Shown one piece after another: positions 10,147-22,092 of a DNA stretch of 64,000 bases (its first letter is position 1; each line of letters opens with the position of its first letter). The position numbers were made by a program, and so were the translations under genes. Under the pieces are notes generated by a model, which did not search any database, was not told the DNA's origin, and saw only the letters and a program-made list of their open reading frames with translations. Origin of the DNA: Ailurus styani (taxonomy: Eukaryota > Chordata > Mammalia > Carnivora > Ailuridae); assembly GCA_002007465.1 (NCBI GenBank), contig LNAC01001214.1:63052-127051 (forward strand), in the 5' to 3' direction.

Positions 10147-10289
10147 AAGGAAGAGACTTTTATTCAAGCCCAAGGACTCGAATTGTATCCAAGGACAGTT
10201 ATTTAGGATACATAATCATCACAAAGAAGAGAATACTCTGGAAAGACATATGGGGCAGGGCTATATATGTTTTAAAACAGAGGTACAAA
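10147..10289. other. Spacer between SINE and L1
   Basis: Unique-looking AT-rich sequence with no feature seen. Confidence 0.4.
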
Positions 10290-11998
10290 TCAAAAATATG
10301 GCAGAGAAGGAGGATCCTGAGCTCAGCACATCCCATGTTTACAACTAAGTCAATATCCAAGTCAATAAACTAGGAAGTGATCCAAAGACTGACAGAACAA
10401 ACTCCACCACTAAATAGAAGAAGCTGCGTCTTATAGGTTAGGAAGGTCAGAAGGTGGAGGGAGACTGCCCTCAGGAAGGCACACAAGGAAAGGGCAGAGA
10501 AATGGTCCTTCTCATCAGGGAACTCACTGGGGTAATGCTAAACCCCATTAACATTTGACTTTAAAAACCAGAGGCATTGAAATCCATGAGTTTGTAAAAA
10601 TAGTTGGGACCTGGAGCCTGGAGCTTTAAAAATATGCTGACTCACCAAGGGATCATCCAGGACTGTGAGTGATAGTTGGGTGGCACCCCTTCAAGAGACA
10701 CCAGTCCACATGAAGGCAACATAAAAATGGCAGTTCACACAATGCCAGGGGGCAAATGGGAGACAGACTTATTTGTTATGATTTTGGAGCAAGTTGGGGG
10801 AATTCTCTGAAAGCAAGGGAGTTGGCAGGAGCCATTTTCCTTTCCCACCTCCCACTATAAACAGGAACTGTGTGGAAAGATTTAACAGAATTGTACAACA
10901 TTCCATCCTAAAACAGCAAAAATGAACTTTTGGGACTTCACCAAGATAAAAAGCTTTTGCACAGCAAAGACAACAAAACTAAGAGGCAACCCACAGAATG
11001 GGAGAAGAGATTTTCAAATGACATTACATATAAAGGACTAGTATCTAAGATGTATAAAGAAATTATCAAACTCAACACCCAAAAAACAAATGATCCAGTC
11101 CAGAAACGGGCAGAATACATGAACAGGCACTCCTCCAAAGAAGACATCCAAATGGCCAAAAGACACGTGAAAAATGCTCTATATCACTTGTCATCAGGGA
11201 AATACAAATCAAAACCACAATGAGATACCAACTTATACCAGTCAAAATGACTAACATTAATAGGACAGGGAACAACAAATGTTGGTGAGGCTGTGGAGAA
11301 GGGGGAACCCCCTTACACTGTTGGTGGGAATGTAAGCTGGTACAGCCACTCTAGCAAACAGGGTGGAGGTACCTCAAGACAAAAATAGAGCTACCCAATG
11401 ACCCAGCAATTGTACTACTGGGTATTTACCCCAAAGATACAGATGTAGTAAAAAGAAGGGGTATGTGCACCCCAATGTTTGTAGCAGCAATGTCCACAAT
11501 AGCCAAACTGTGGAAGGAGCTAAGATGTCCTTCAACAGACATATAGATAAAGAAGATGTGGTTCATATATACAGTGGAATATTACTCATCCATCAGAAAC
11601 GATTAGTACCTACCATTTGCATCAACATGGATGGAAGTGGAGGGGATTATGCTTAAGTGAAGTAAGTCAAGCAGAGAAAGACAATTATATGGTTTCAGTC
11701 ATATGTGGTATATAAGAAATAGTACAGAGGATCATAGGGGAAGGGAGGGAAAACTGAATAGGAAAAGAACAAGTGACACAAACCATGAGAGACTCTTGAC
11801 TCTGGGAAACAAACTGAGGGTTTCAGAGGGGAGGTGGGTGAAGGGATGGGGTAACTGGGTGAGGGCATTAAAAAGGGCATGTGATGTGATGAGCACTGGA
11901 TGTTATACACAACTGATAAATCATTGAACACTACACCAAAAGCTAATAATGTACTATACGGTGGCTAATTGCAAATCTAGAAACTAAACTAAACTAAG
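10290..11998 (+). mobile_element. Internally deleted L1 (5' UTR joined to ORF2 3' end)
   Basis: 10290-10900 resembles a carnivore L1 5' UTR ('atggcagagaaggaggatcctgagctcagc'-like opening). At about 10917 the sequence jumps to late ORF2 ('ggacttcaccaagataaaaagc') and continues to the normal 3' end near 11990. ORF1 and most of ORF2 are absent. Short frames such as 10930-11223 are ORF2 pieces, not host genes. Confidence 0.75.
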
Positions 11999-12392
11999 AT
12001 GTCTATACTACCCAAAGCAATCTACACATTTAAGGCAAGCACTATCAAAATACCAAGAACATTTTTCACATAGCTAGAATAAACCATCCTAAAATTTGTA
12101 TGGAACCACAAAAGACCCCAAATAACAGCAATCTCAAAAAAGGAAACCAAAGCTGGATGCATGAGGATTCCGAATTCGAGCTATATTACAAAGCTGTAGT
12201 CATTAAGACAGTATGGGACTGGCTGCAAAATGGACACATCAATCCATGGAATAGAATAGACAACTCAGAAATGGATCCAAAACTATATGATCAACTAATC
12301 TTTGACAAAGTAGGAAAGGATATCTGACGGAAAAAAGTCTCTTCAACAAATGGTGCTGGGAAAATTGGACAGCCACATACAGAAGAATGAAA
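11999..12392 (+). mobile_element. L1 ORF2 fragment (sense)
   Basis: Matches a part of ORF2 that normally lies upstream of the preceding fragment ('gatgtctatactacccaaagc' to 'ggacagccacatacagaagaatg'). The order is therefore rearranged, or this is a separate insertion. Confidence 0.8.
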
Positions 12393-12690
12393 CTGGATCG
12401 CCAAGTGACTTTGAGAAGCACCATTCCAGCAACTCGATGGGGAGGAAATCTCCACCGGAGTCATTTGAAGAGAGAATGGGAAATGAAGAAGAGTCCACAG
12501 CGAATCTGAGCAACTTTTCAGAGGACTTTTGATACTTCAGAGGGAAGGGTCCATAGCCGAATGGGCCCTTGGGTTCTAGAGAGGCATCTAGGTGGTTTTT
12601 AAGGTGGCTGATTCTGCGGCACGTGTTTGCATGTTGGTGGCAATTGGTAGGGAGAAATTGTTGGTGAGGTACAAAATAGGAACAATTGTG
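12393..12690. other. Intergenic, no gene recognised
   Basis: L1 similarity stops abruptly near 12392. The following 300 bases give no recognisable product on either strand. Confidence 0.45.
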
Positions 12691-12865
12691 GAGGCGACAT
12701 TCCTGAGCAGGCTGGAGGGGCTGCGGTTGGCACACAGGGGTAGGTTTTGGCTCTATACATTTCCCCCATCAAGCTATTGCGGAGGCGACATCCCTGAGCA
12801 GGCTGGAGGGGCTGTGGTTGGCACACAGGCGTAGGGCTTGGCTCTATACATTTCCCCCATCAAGC
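12691..12865 (+). repeat. Two-copy tandem repeat, 91-bp period
   Basis: Positions 12691-12774 and 12782-12865 are two 84-base copies (beginning GAGGCGACAT and ending CCCCCATCAAGC) differing at only a few positions, separated by seven bases. They lie just upstream of the ZNF692 CpG island. Confidence 0.93.
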
Positions 12866-12889
12866 GCAGGGATTCGCGACATAAGCCAC

Positions 12890-13330
12890 CACTCCACAAT
12901 CTCCCCGCATCTCAGGGGCATTCCTAGGCAATTCCTGCGGGAACTACGCCTCCCAGCAGGCAGTGCGCCCCGTGGCCAATGCGCAGGCGCGCGCCGCCGG
13001 CCTAGGCCAGTCCCCTCCCAGACGCCCCGGCCCCTGTTCCGGGCTGCAGCCACCGACGCGGAGGGGGACGGGTTCCTCTTAAAAGAGAAACGGCGGCGGT
13101 GCGCGCGAGGTGGGCCCTTGTCTTCCCGCCGCTCTCCGGGCCTGCGCGCGAGGCGGGGGAGGCGCAGGCGCAGTCGGGCTGAGGGCGGGTGGGGGCTCGC
13201 AGGTAAGGCCCGGTGGGGGTGGACCGCGGCTGGCGCTCTGGGGGGCCCCGGAGCTGCCTTTGGAATTGGCCTGTCCTACGCGTAGTGAGCGTTAAGTGGG
13301 GCGGCCCAAGACGGGGTGGGAACGCCCTCC
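12890..13330 (+). promoter_or_regulatory. ZNF692: ZNF692 CpG-island promoter and noncoding first exon
   Basis: GC- and CpG-rich stretch without an obvious TATA box, containing GCGCAGGCGCG-type repeats typical of NRF1-like sites (12980-12992, 13160-13172). A good donor (AG|GTAAGG, junction 13202/13203) could end a noncoding first exon that joins the acceptor at 13785/13786 just before the start codon. The exact transcription start cannot be read from sequence. Confidence 0.7.
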
Positions 13331-13797
13331 AGACCGCGGTCCCAGCCGCATTCACCCCGCTATGAAGAGCGCCCCCCGTAGACACCACCTCCTCTTCCCC
13401 CGTCAGCCAGTAAAGGCAGTAAAGGCCTATGCTCTCCTCAAGGTGAAACTGTTCCCTAACCTCGTCCAGCCCCAGTTGAAATTTCTCCGTGAAAATCTCA
13501 CGCCTCTTGCCCACAGCTCCCTTTCCTACACTTCAGTGTGCTCGGGGTCAGGCCATTGTTCTGACTTTGACCGTGTCTCCGTACCTCCCACTGCACAGCG
13601 CTGGTTTACATGCTCTGTAACGTAAGCTGGGGTGGTGTGGGCCCAATGGCGGCGGACGCTATTGGAAGGACTTAGCCTTGCTCCCAATTCACCGATGAGG
13701 AAACTGAGGCCCCAGCGGCGGGTGGAGCCGGGGCCTCGGACCCGAGGTCAGGCCCGCCCACACGCGTGTCTCCTCCACCTTGTAGGTCCTGGTGCCC

Positions 13798-16700
13798 ATG
13801 GCTTCCTCCCCGGTGGACGCATCTCGCAGGCGGCAGGAGAAGCGGCGGCAGCTGGACGCGCGCCGCAGCAAGTGCCGCATCCGCCTGGGTGGCCACATGG
13901 AGCAGTGGTGCCTCCTCAAGGAGCGGCTGGGCTTCTCCCTGCACTCGCAGCTCGCTAAATTCCTGTTGGACCGGTTAGGGGCCGGGGCGGGGCTGTGGGG
14001 GAGGGCACCCAGGATGCAACAACCAGTCCCTTCCCTGGGTCAGGTGCCGGCGCCCAGCTCCTTACCACCCGCAGATTTCTCATTTCAGTCGAACAGCCTG
14101 TGTGATTGGGTGGCTTCTTTGGGTCCCTTGCCCTCCTCTTGGTCCCCAGCCAATAGGGCCCCAGAAAGTGTGTGAGAGCTGAGAGCTGAGGGCAGTTGGC
14201 CCGGATCCCTACCTAAACTGCCTGTCTTCTCCCCTCCCCCCACCGTCCCCCTTCTCCTCGCAGGTACACTTCTTCAGGCTGTGTGCTCTGTGCAGGTAGG
14301 TAGGAGATAACTAGAGGTAGGGGGTCAGAAGCCATGGAGGGAAGAGGGGCAACAGGGAGTGATGTGACCCAGAAGCACCCTCATGAAGGGGATTGGATCA
14401 GAGGGGATCCTGAGTGAGTTTGGGAAAAGGTGGGGGAGTTGGGGAGCCCAAGGTAGTTTGATGGGGGCAGCCTGTGGAAAAGAGAGCAATGTCTCAGGAC
14501 CTTGGGGTTCTGGGCTCTGAAGAATGGTAAACTGAACCAGGGACTGGCATTACCCAGGGGGTTGGGGGACAGGGCTCTGAGGGCGTGGTCCCAGGGTGAG
14601 AGTAGGGGGCTTCCCAGCTTGCCCTGACTGTCGCCTTCACCACTTCAGGTCCTGAGCCTTTGCCCCCCAAGGGTCTGCAGTATCTGGTGCTCCTGTCTCA
14701 TGCCCACAGCCGAGAGTGCAGCCTGGTGCCCGGGCTTCGGGGACCTGGGGGCCAAGATGGGGGGCTTGTGTGGGAGTGCTCTGCAGGCCACACCTTCTCC
14801 TGGGGCCCCTCTTCAGGCTCCATATCTCCAGAGGAGCCCAAGCCAGTTTCCTGTCCAAATACTGCCCCGAGAAGCTGGTGCCCGGAGGCCAGGAGCGGGC
14901 AGGAGCCTGCAGGTAGGCTGCAGGAAAGAAGAGTTATAAAGAAAAGCGAGGGAAAATGGTTCCCATCTCGGTAGCTTAGAACCCCATTTTCTAAAAATTA
15001 TCCTTTCTCAACGGAAAAACTACGCTGACGAGGAAATATATCCTCAAATATATTTGTAGGTATAAAAAGAAAAATACAGAATATTTATGTTGTATTACCA
15101 TTGGTAGAAAAATAAGGGGAAAAGAATATATTATGAATATATTATGAATATATTATGAATGTATATAAAATATCTCTGGAAGGGCATGTAGGAGACCAGA
15201 TTTTCTGTTGAAGAGCTAGGTGATTGGGGAACAATATTGGAAAAGAGATTTTTCAAAGTGTACCTTTTTATACTTTTATTTTTTGAACCATGTAAATGTA
15301 TCATCTCTAAAGTAAAATACCCCTTCCCATCCCTGTAGCCTCTGCACGCTCCTCCTTCTTCCCGAGAGTCCTTCCTCCACTTCAGACCTTAAAAATATAC
15401 CTGTCCTCATCCCCCCAAACCAGAGTTCCTCCCCCTTTGACCCTACCTATGCCAACAGGTTTGGATTCTGAGCATGATGAGAGGACTGAGGAGGCCAGGT
15501 TGCCCAGGTGAGGTTGGGGTTGGGAGGGAAGGGATGGACTTGGGCGAACATCATCGCAGGTGAGGGAGCAGAGCCTGAGGCTCCCCTTCCTTGGTCCAGC
15601 AGGGAAGTGGGACCCATACTGGAGACCTTCCCAACCCCAGGAGAAGAGGGGGAGGAGGAAGATGAGGATGAAGAGGAGATGCTCAGTGATGCCAGCCCAT
15701 GGACCTACAGCTCCTCCCCAGATGAGCAAGTTGGGGTTGTGGGAAGATTTTGAACAGAGCAGGAGGGAGGAAACAGCTGGTCAGTGATCCCAAGCTTTCC
15801 TGACTTAAGGGAAAGGCTTATTGGTGGGGAAGGCAGAAAGAATTGGAGGCTTTGAATTGGGGAGAGGGGATGAAGTTAGGCTTAGAGGAGAATGAAAGCT
15901 GAAAGTAGGTGTGAACAGAGATCCTGAGGTGTGGGTAGCATTGTTCTGAGATTGGGATCTTTACAATTTAGGGGCTGGAGTTGGGTTTAAGGCTAGCTGA
16001 GAGCCCAGGGAGATAATGCCCTCCTCTTCCTTCTCTTTTCAGAAGTGATCCAGATGCCCCCAGAGCACTTCCTTCCCCTGTCACCCATGCACTTAAGGAT
16101 GGGGAGACACCCCCGGCCCCAGCAGCTCCCCTCGATCCTCTTGCTGTACCATCCTCATCAACATCATCATTGGGTTCTGGAGCTCTTCTGCCTATGGAAG
16201 TTGAGGTACAGCCGGAACTCAGAGGGACCCCTCAAGCAGTCCAGCAGACTGAGCCCCTGGCCAGGTAACCTGATGGCTGAGACAGAGGGCAGGGGCATCC
16301 CGGGACATGGCCCTCCCTCGAGGCCCTCTGCTCCCTCTTTGCTGCCCGTAGCCCTGGGAGTCAGGCCCAGTCTGCTCTGACCTTGGCCTGGGAGGAGGAC
16401 ACGGCACAGATCGGCCCCAAGAGAATTAGGTAGGTCTGGGGGAAGGGGCCTTGGTGAGGGGAGCGAGAAGAGAGGGCTGAGGAGAGCCTGTGGGCGTCCT
16501 TATGCTTCTGCCTCTCTTCCTCCCCCAGGAAAGCTGCCAAAAGAGAGCTGCTGCCTTGTGACTTCCCTGGCTGTGGAAGAATCTTCTCCAACCGGCAGTA
16601 TTTGAATGTGAGGGCATGAGGGGCATAGATTGGGCTCCACGTGGCCTCAGAGGTATATGAGAAGGGCTTACAGAGATGCTGAGGTGAAGGAGAAGCTGAA

Positions 16701-19700
16701 ACAAGCTCGGGTGTGAGTGAATGTGGAGATAGGAAGAGAAGGGTTGGGGTGGACCTGCAGAGCTCACCTAGAGTTAATCACTAAACCAGACAATTGTAGA
16801 TAAGGCAGAAAACCAAGCCTCAGGTGCACAGCTAGGGCTCACCACCGCTGGTTGCATGGGCCCTCCAAAAGTCACGTGGGGATGACAGTGGCATTCCTCA
16901 GGCTCTTGGAGTGCTAGCAGCTGTTCTAAGCACTTGATGTGGGTCACATCTTTTGGTCTTCAAAACATCCTTAGGGAGTAGGTGCTGAGACTGTTCCTCC
17001 TGCAGACAAGGCAACTGAGTCATACAGAAAGCTAGTGTGTGGTTGTGCTGGGGTTCCAGAGTCTGCAACTCAGCCACCGGGCCCTGCTGGCGGGAGTGGG
17101 TAGTTCTAGTGCCAGAGGACTGGAAGATGCAACCTAGCTGCAGGAGAGGTTTGAGGCATGAAGAAGGAAGGGCCTAGCCTCCATACTTATCTAGAGCCCT
17201 CCCAGATCATGTCCCGAAGTTGAGGGAGAGCCCAGACCAGAGGGGTGGCGAAGCAAGGGTGGATGGGATTTGGGAGAGGAAACAGGTAAGTTCCCTGTGG
17301 TAGGAAAGCTCTGGGATAAGAACTTTAGCAGGGCTGGTCAAACACAGGAGCCTGTTAACGAAGAAGACTGAAGCAGCCTCCAGCAGCAGTTCAACTACAG
17401 GAAAGTGGGATTATAGAAAAGGGGAAAGCCCGAGCAGTTTACGGAGCCAGGATGTAAAATTCAGTCAGACAGGAGAACTACTTCCCAGACATATTCAGGG
17501 AGTTAAAGAGGAACAGACAACCCTCATAGTGTTCCAAGTTGAGAGCATATTGTGTGTGTGTGTGTGTGTGTGTGTGTTTCCAAAGAAGATTTAGGAAAAC
17601 GTCATATAATATATACCCATGATGAGCTGTTAATAAATTAGGCAATCTGGACAATATTATTGTACATTGATATTGAGGATGGTAATCATATCTACCCAAA
17701 TTGTGTTCTCATTCCCAGCAGACAACAACTTCATGGTTAGGAAACTAGGAGTGTCACCAGAATGGCACTTTTTTCAGGGAACCAGGCTTTGTAAGGAAGG
17801 TTGTGGCAAAAATGTGCGATAATGCAAGTCAAGGACAGAATAGCATGAGGGCAGAGTTTGATGTCAGGGTGGGATGGGGTCCTCACAATCAGATGAGGAC
17901 TGGCCAGGATGATGGGAGCTGGTGGTGATAGAACTATTGGGGAAAAAGTGGGGGCAGAGGAACCTGCCTGCTGAGCCAGCTCGGGTGGTCTGTCTCCCTG
18001 ACACCACCTGTTTCCTTTCCTAGCACCACAAGAAGTACCAGCACATCCACCAAAAGTCCTTTTCCTGCCCAGAGCCAGCCTGTGGGAAGTCCTTCAACTT
18101 TAAGAAACACCTGAAGGAGCATGTTAAACTGCATAGTGGTGAGTGGTAGAAATGCCTCCTCATTTCCCTCCTGTGGGTACTGTCACCTCCCTGTGCGGAT
18201 GCCTTCACCTCTTTGAGTGAGGATGTCTTCACCTCCCCCTGTGGGTGCCTTCATTTCTCTGTGTGGGTCCTGTCAACTCCCCCTGAGGGTCCCTTCACCT
18301 CCCCTGTGGGGCCCATCACCTCCTATCTGCAGGTCTCCTATCACCCCTCTGTGGGATGACTCTCACACTCAGTTCTCTGTGTGGTGAGCACCTGCCTGCC
18401 TCAGATTGTTCTAGGTGCTGAGATACAAAAGTGAACAAAGAAGGCAATCCTTACTTCATAAGACATCCATTCTGGTGATAAAAGGGATCCACAGAGATGT
18501 GAAAGCCCAGAAGGGGAAGGAGAGCACAAGGGAGGAGTCTCTCTAGTAGAAAGGGAAGGTGCTTTGAGCAAAGACCTAAGTGAAGGGAGAATGGAGGCTT
18601 GTCCATGGTTATGGGCGGCACAGAGAAGGCCCTGAACTGGCTTCTGCGTGGCATGTTCCAGGAAGGGAGAGGAGGCCAGGAAGTTAGAAAGGAAAGAAAA
18701 GAGGTCAGAGAGGTGGTGGGGGTCTCCAAGACTACCATCAGTATGCTTGGCTTCTGGCCAAACGAGATAGGGTCTTGTATAGTAGAAGGACACAGCTGAA
18801 TTTAAAAGGAGAAAAGGGACTGCCATGTGGAGAAATGTTACTGTAGCATGCAGTGATAGCAGGTCCAGGTGAGTTGGTGGGGGGATGTGGCTAGAGGCTG
18901 ATGTGAGCATGAAGATGGAGCCAAAAGACTCTTGTGAGAAGGACAGACTGGCCACAAGTGGATGGGCAGGAGGGCATCAAGGCTGACTTGAAGGATTCCT
19001 GTCTGAGCAATGGGGCAGAGGTGATGAGATTTCCTGAAAATTAGGGAAAGGCAGGCTTTAGGAAAGGGACATTTTATTTGGGACATGGTAATTTAGACAT
19101 CCCAGAAGATGAATCTGGAGTTCAGAGATGTTGGGGGGAAAAAATGTGTTCATCACAAGCAGGTGGATGATATTTGGAGTTGAGGGTGGAGTGTACCTGC
19201 ATGGAGTGAACTTAGGTAGAAAAGAGTTCTGAGTGAGGTAGGTGGGACGGGAAGCTCGCAAGCGGCCAGTGAGGCAGATGAAGAGGGCAGTATTTGAGGA
19301 GCCAAGTGGAGAGAGTGCTGTGTGGGGAAGGGGGTGCATTGTACCAGTGCTATGAGACTGAGTAAGATGAGGACAGGCCACTGAACATGGTGGTGGGAAG
19401 CCACCTTTGACTAGATGACAAGGTGGTGTGTGACAAGGGAGGACAACAGAATGGAGTGAGTTCAAGGCAGGGAGGAGCTGGTGAGGTAGAGATAGTGAGT
19501 ATGGGCCACTCTCTGGAGTGTTGCTGTGAAGACAAGTAGAGAAATGGGGTCTTAGCTGGAGGGCTGTGAGTTTGAGAGTACAGAGATGGGAATGATCCCA
19601 CTGAAAGAAAAGGCTTACTGATGCCTGGGTTGCGGGGTGTGGAGAGAACCTCTGGTCAGGGAGAAGCAGTGTGTCTCTGCACAACGAGGGCGACTGCAGT

Positions 19701-21373
19701 GCAAGGAATTGTCATATATATATGGGCACAGAAGCGAGTTGGTGGATGGATCAGATTGGGGGAGGAGGGACTATGTGGTTAATCTATCCAGGCTTCTCTC
19801 CTTGGTGACTTGAAAAATGAGATCACTGCTGAATGAGCTAGCAGAGAGAGGGAGTAGTATGGAAAATGGCCTTCTGGACTCTTGAGAATGGCAGAATGAA
19901 CTGGCCATAAAAATGCAGAAGCATATGGTGGGCCCTTGGGACTTGTGATTGTGGATGAAAAGGAAAGGCTGAGGGGTAGGCACACGGATTGTGGGTTGTG
20001 CTTTTGCCCCCCCTTACCACACCTGTGTATTCCTGGAGCAGGCCAAGGGTTGTGTTTATCTTGGTACAGCTAAGGGAGAGAGAGGCCAATGAATTTGTAG
20101 TGTGAGTGAAGGAGGCTACAAAGACACCCTGGAAAAGGATCTGGGTGAGGAGTGGGAAGGCAGCAGGCCGCAGGATTGGCAGCCTGGAGTCACAGGCTTA
20201 TTGTAGCAGGGCAAGGTAGAAGGCCCTTGCTGGAACTAGGGTGCCTGAAATGGCGATTTCATGGAGGTGCAGTGATGGGGGATGACCTGGGAGTGGTGGC
20301 TGAGAAGGGTGGGAGACCAGGTCAATGCTGGTTGGGGAACAGAAATGGGGAGTGCTGGACATGTAGAAGACAAAGCAATAGCACATGTAATGGCTGAGGA
20401 GAGGACCTGGAGCCAGAGATTTGGGGAATGTGGTGGCATAATGGGGAAGAAGGCTGCAGGCGCACAAGGAAGGTTATATGCGTGGTGGTGAGACAGATTG
20501 TCTAACGAATGCCACAAGAAGCAGGGATACCTCCTGTAGAGCCTGCCTGGAGACTTGGAGGTATAGGAGAAAAGCCACAGCAGGCCTTTGAGAGCTGCTG
20601 GAGAAGCCCAGAGGGCAGGTGGTTTGTGCTGGTAGGGAGGCAGGTTCAGGGAAAATGGAGCAGATTGGCACCTGACACCCACAGGGCACTGTTGGGGGCT
20701 GGGAGGGGTGGGATAAGCAGGTTGAATGGGGACATTACTCCTGGGAGGGTTGGCAGGTGGGCTGGGCTGAGGATTGGGCCATGGCCTGGGGATGGATGCT
20801 GGGGTGACCCCTGTGAACCCACAGACACCCGGGACTACATCTGTGAGTTCTGTGCCCGGTCTTTCCGGACCAGCAGCAACCTCGTCATCCACCGGCGCAT
20901 CCACACTGGAGAGAAACCCCTGCAGTGAGTGTCGGGGCGGGGTGGGGGAGCAGGGTGGGAAGGCGGGGCTGCCGGGGGGACCTGCAAGACAGAGCTGAAG
21001 GAGGGGGAACCGCTGGGGAAGTCACGATGGGCTGAAGCCCTGTCCTTCCCTCTGCTGTCCCTGGCTCAGGTGTGAGATCTGTGGGTTCACCTGCCGCCAG
21101 AAGGCCTCCCTGAACTGGCACCGGCGCAAGCACGCAGAGACAGCCGCTACTCTGCGCTTCCCCTGTGAGTTTTGCGGCAAGCGTTTCGAGAAGCCAGACA
21201 GCGTTGCAGCTCACTGCAGCAAAAGCCATCCAGCCCTGCTCCCAGCCCCACAAGAATCACCCGGCCCATTGGAGCCCTGTCCCAGCATCTCTGCCTCTGT
21301 GACCCCGAGGTCTGGTGACGAGTCCAGGCCCTCTGTGGTTCCTCAGGCTCTGACCATGCTCCCTCAGCAGTGA
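13798..21373 (+). CDS. ZNF692: ZNF692 (AREBP) C2H2 zinc-finger protein, 11 coding exons
   Basis: Coding exons: 13798-13973, 14264-14295, 14649-14912, 15459-15507, 15603-15725, 16043-16264, 16352-16429, 16529-16607, 18024-18138, 20825-20924, 21070-21373. Joined phases are consistent and give 513 residues, close to the human length (about 519). The N-terminus is basic ([17 protein letters not shown]); an acidic stretch lies around residues 188-201; five C2H2 fingers run from about residue 325 to 480, including the [26 protein letters not shown] and CEFCGKRF fingers. The ATG fits the known MASSP start. Ten of the introns seen use GT-AG; that after 15725 must use GC. The human protein, also called AREBP, is a nuclear DNA-binding factor linked to AMPK control of gluconeogenic genes; that role is from the family, not visible here. 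The last finger reads AAHCSKSH, where I recall Arg for the Cys in human. It converges with ZNF672. Confidence 0.97.
16905..17080. repeat. MIR-like SINE in ZNF692 intron
   Basis: Diverged sequence with the MIR core style ('ctaagcacttgatgtgggtcacatc', then 'acaaggcaactgagtcatacagaaag'). It lies in the 1.4-kb intron between 16607 and 18024. Confidence 0.6.
17551..17576 (+). repeat. (TG)13 microsatellite
   Basis: Perfect TG dinucleotide run in a ZNF692 intron. Confidence 0.97.
18165..18370 (+). repeat. Degenerate minisatellite in ZNF692 intron
   Basis: Right after the exon ending 18138, about seven imperfect units of roughly 25-32 bases repeat the theme 'TTCACCTCC.CTGTG.GG'. The rest of this 2.7-kb intron (to 20824) shows only diverged, unassigned repeat sequence. 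Confidence 0.75.
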
Positions 21374-21527
21374 GCATTCCTGAGCTCTGAGGAACCAGAC
21401 TCTGGAGACTAAAGAGGAGCAAGGAAGAGAAGTGTGAGGTGCCTGGTCCCCAGAAACCAGGGTGACAGGGAATTCAGGGTGGGCGCAGAAAAACAAGCCA
21501 GGCTACTGTAGTTTTCCTTAAGGACAG

Positions 21528-21533
21528 AATAAA
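21528..21533 (+). terminator. ZNF692: ZNF692 poly(A) signal
   Basis: Canonical AATAAA 155 bases after the ZNF692 stop codon, followed by a GT-rich stretch near 21550, giving a short 3' UTR. Confidence 0.88.
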
Positions 21534-21559
21534 CCCAGTATTTTACATGGACATGTGTG

Positions 21560-22080
21560 GGCAGAGTGAGTATTTTGGCCCCTGAAATGCAGGAATCCTG
21601 ATTCCTGTGGAAGCAGGCCCTCCTAGAATATGCCTGAGTTTACCATGGGTGTGGGCCATATTCCTCTCTGCAGGCCTACCTCAAGGACCCAGCTTTCTTT
21701 CCCAATTTGCTTTGGCACTTTGCAGTCCTTTTCTGTTGAGTGTCATACCTATTCTTGCACTCAAGAAGGGCAGGCTATGACATATGGAGAGCACTGGGTC
21801 ATTCCAGAGAGATTAGCTGGAACAGGAATAGAGGTATGTGAGCCTGAGCCCCATTCGTACTCTGCATTGACCAAGAGAACTAAATGTACAGGCTTGAAGA
21901 GTCTTGCCTTCTGGTGCAAAATCAAGGGGGCTGTCTGTACGCGCAGGATCATTGAGCTATCTTGGGAGGGGACATCTTAGAACTTCAAAAGGGCCTGGCT
22001 CTTGGATCACTCCTGAATTCTGCAAAGACAGTAGCCTCCGATTTGACAAAGGAGGCTCTTGGCTTTTGGAACCCAAAAAA
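21560..22080. other. Spacer between convergent ZNF692 and ZNF672 3' ends
   Basis: Sequence between the two poly(A) sites. No gene or clear repeat is recognised. Confidence 0.5.
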
Positions 22081-22086
22081 ACAAGC

Positions 22087-22092
22087 TTTATT
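22087..22092 (-). terminator. ZNF672: Likely ZNF672 poly(A) signal
   Basis: TTTATT on the + strand reads AATAAA on the gene strand. It lies about 940 bases past the ZNF672 stop and before the ZNF692 end, so the two genes would not overlap. Confidence 0.7.

Noticed and set aside
12818..13285. 155-codon + strand frame upstream of ZNF692
   Set aside because: Arg/Gly/Ala-rich translation of a CpG island with no recognisable domain.
18401..19684. Minus-strand frames of 184 and 208 codons in a ZNF692 intron
   Set aside because: Low-complexity Ser/Pro/Leu translations of G/A-rich intron sequence; no family resemblance or splice support.
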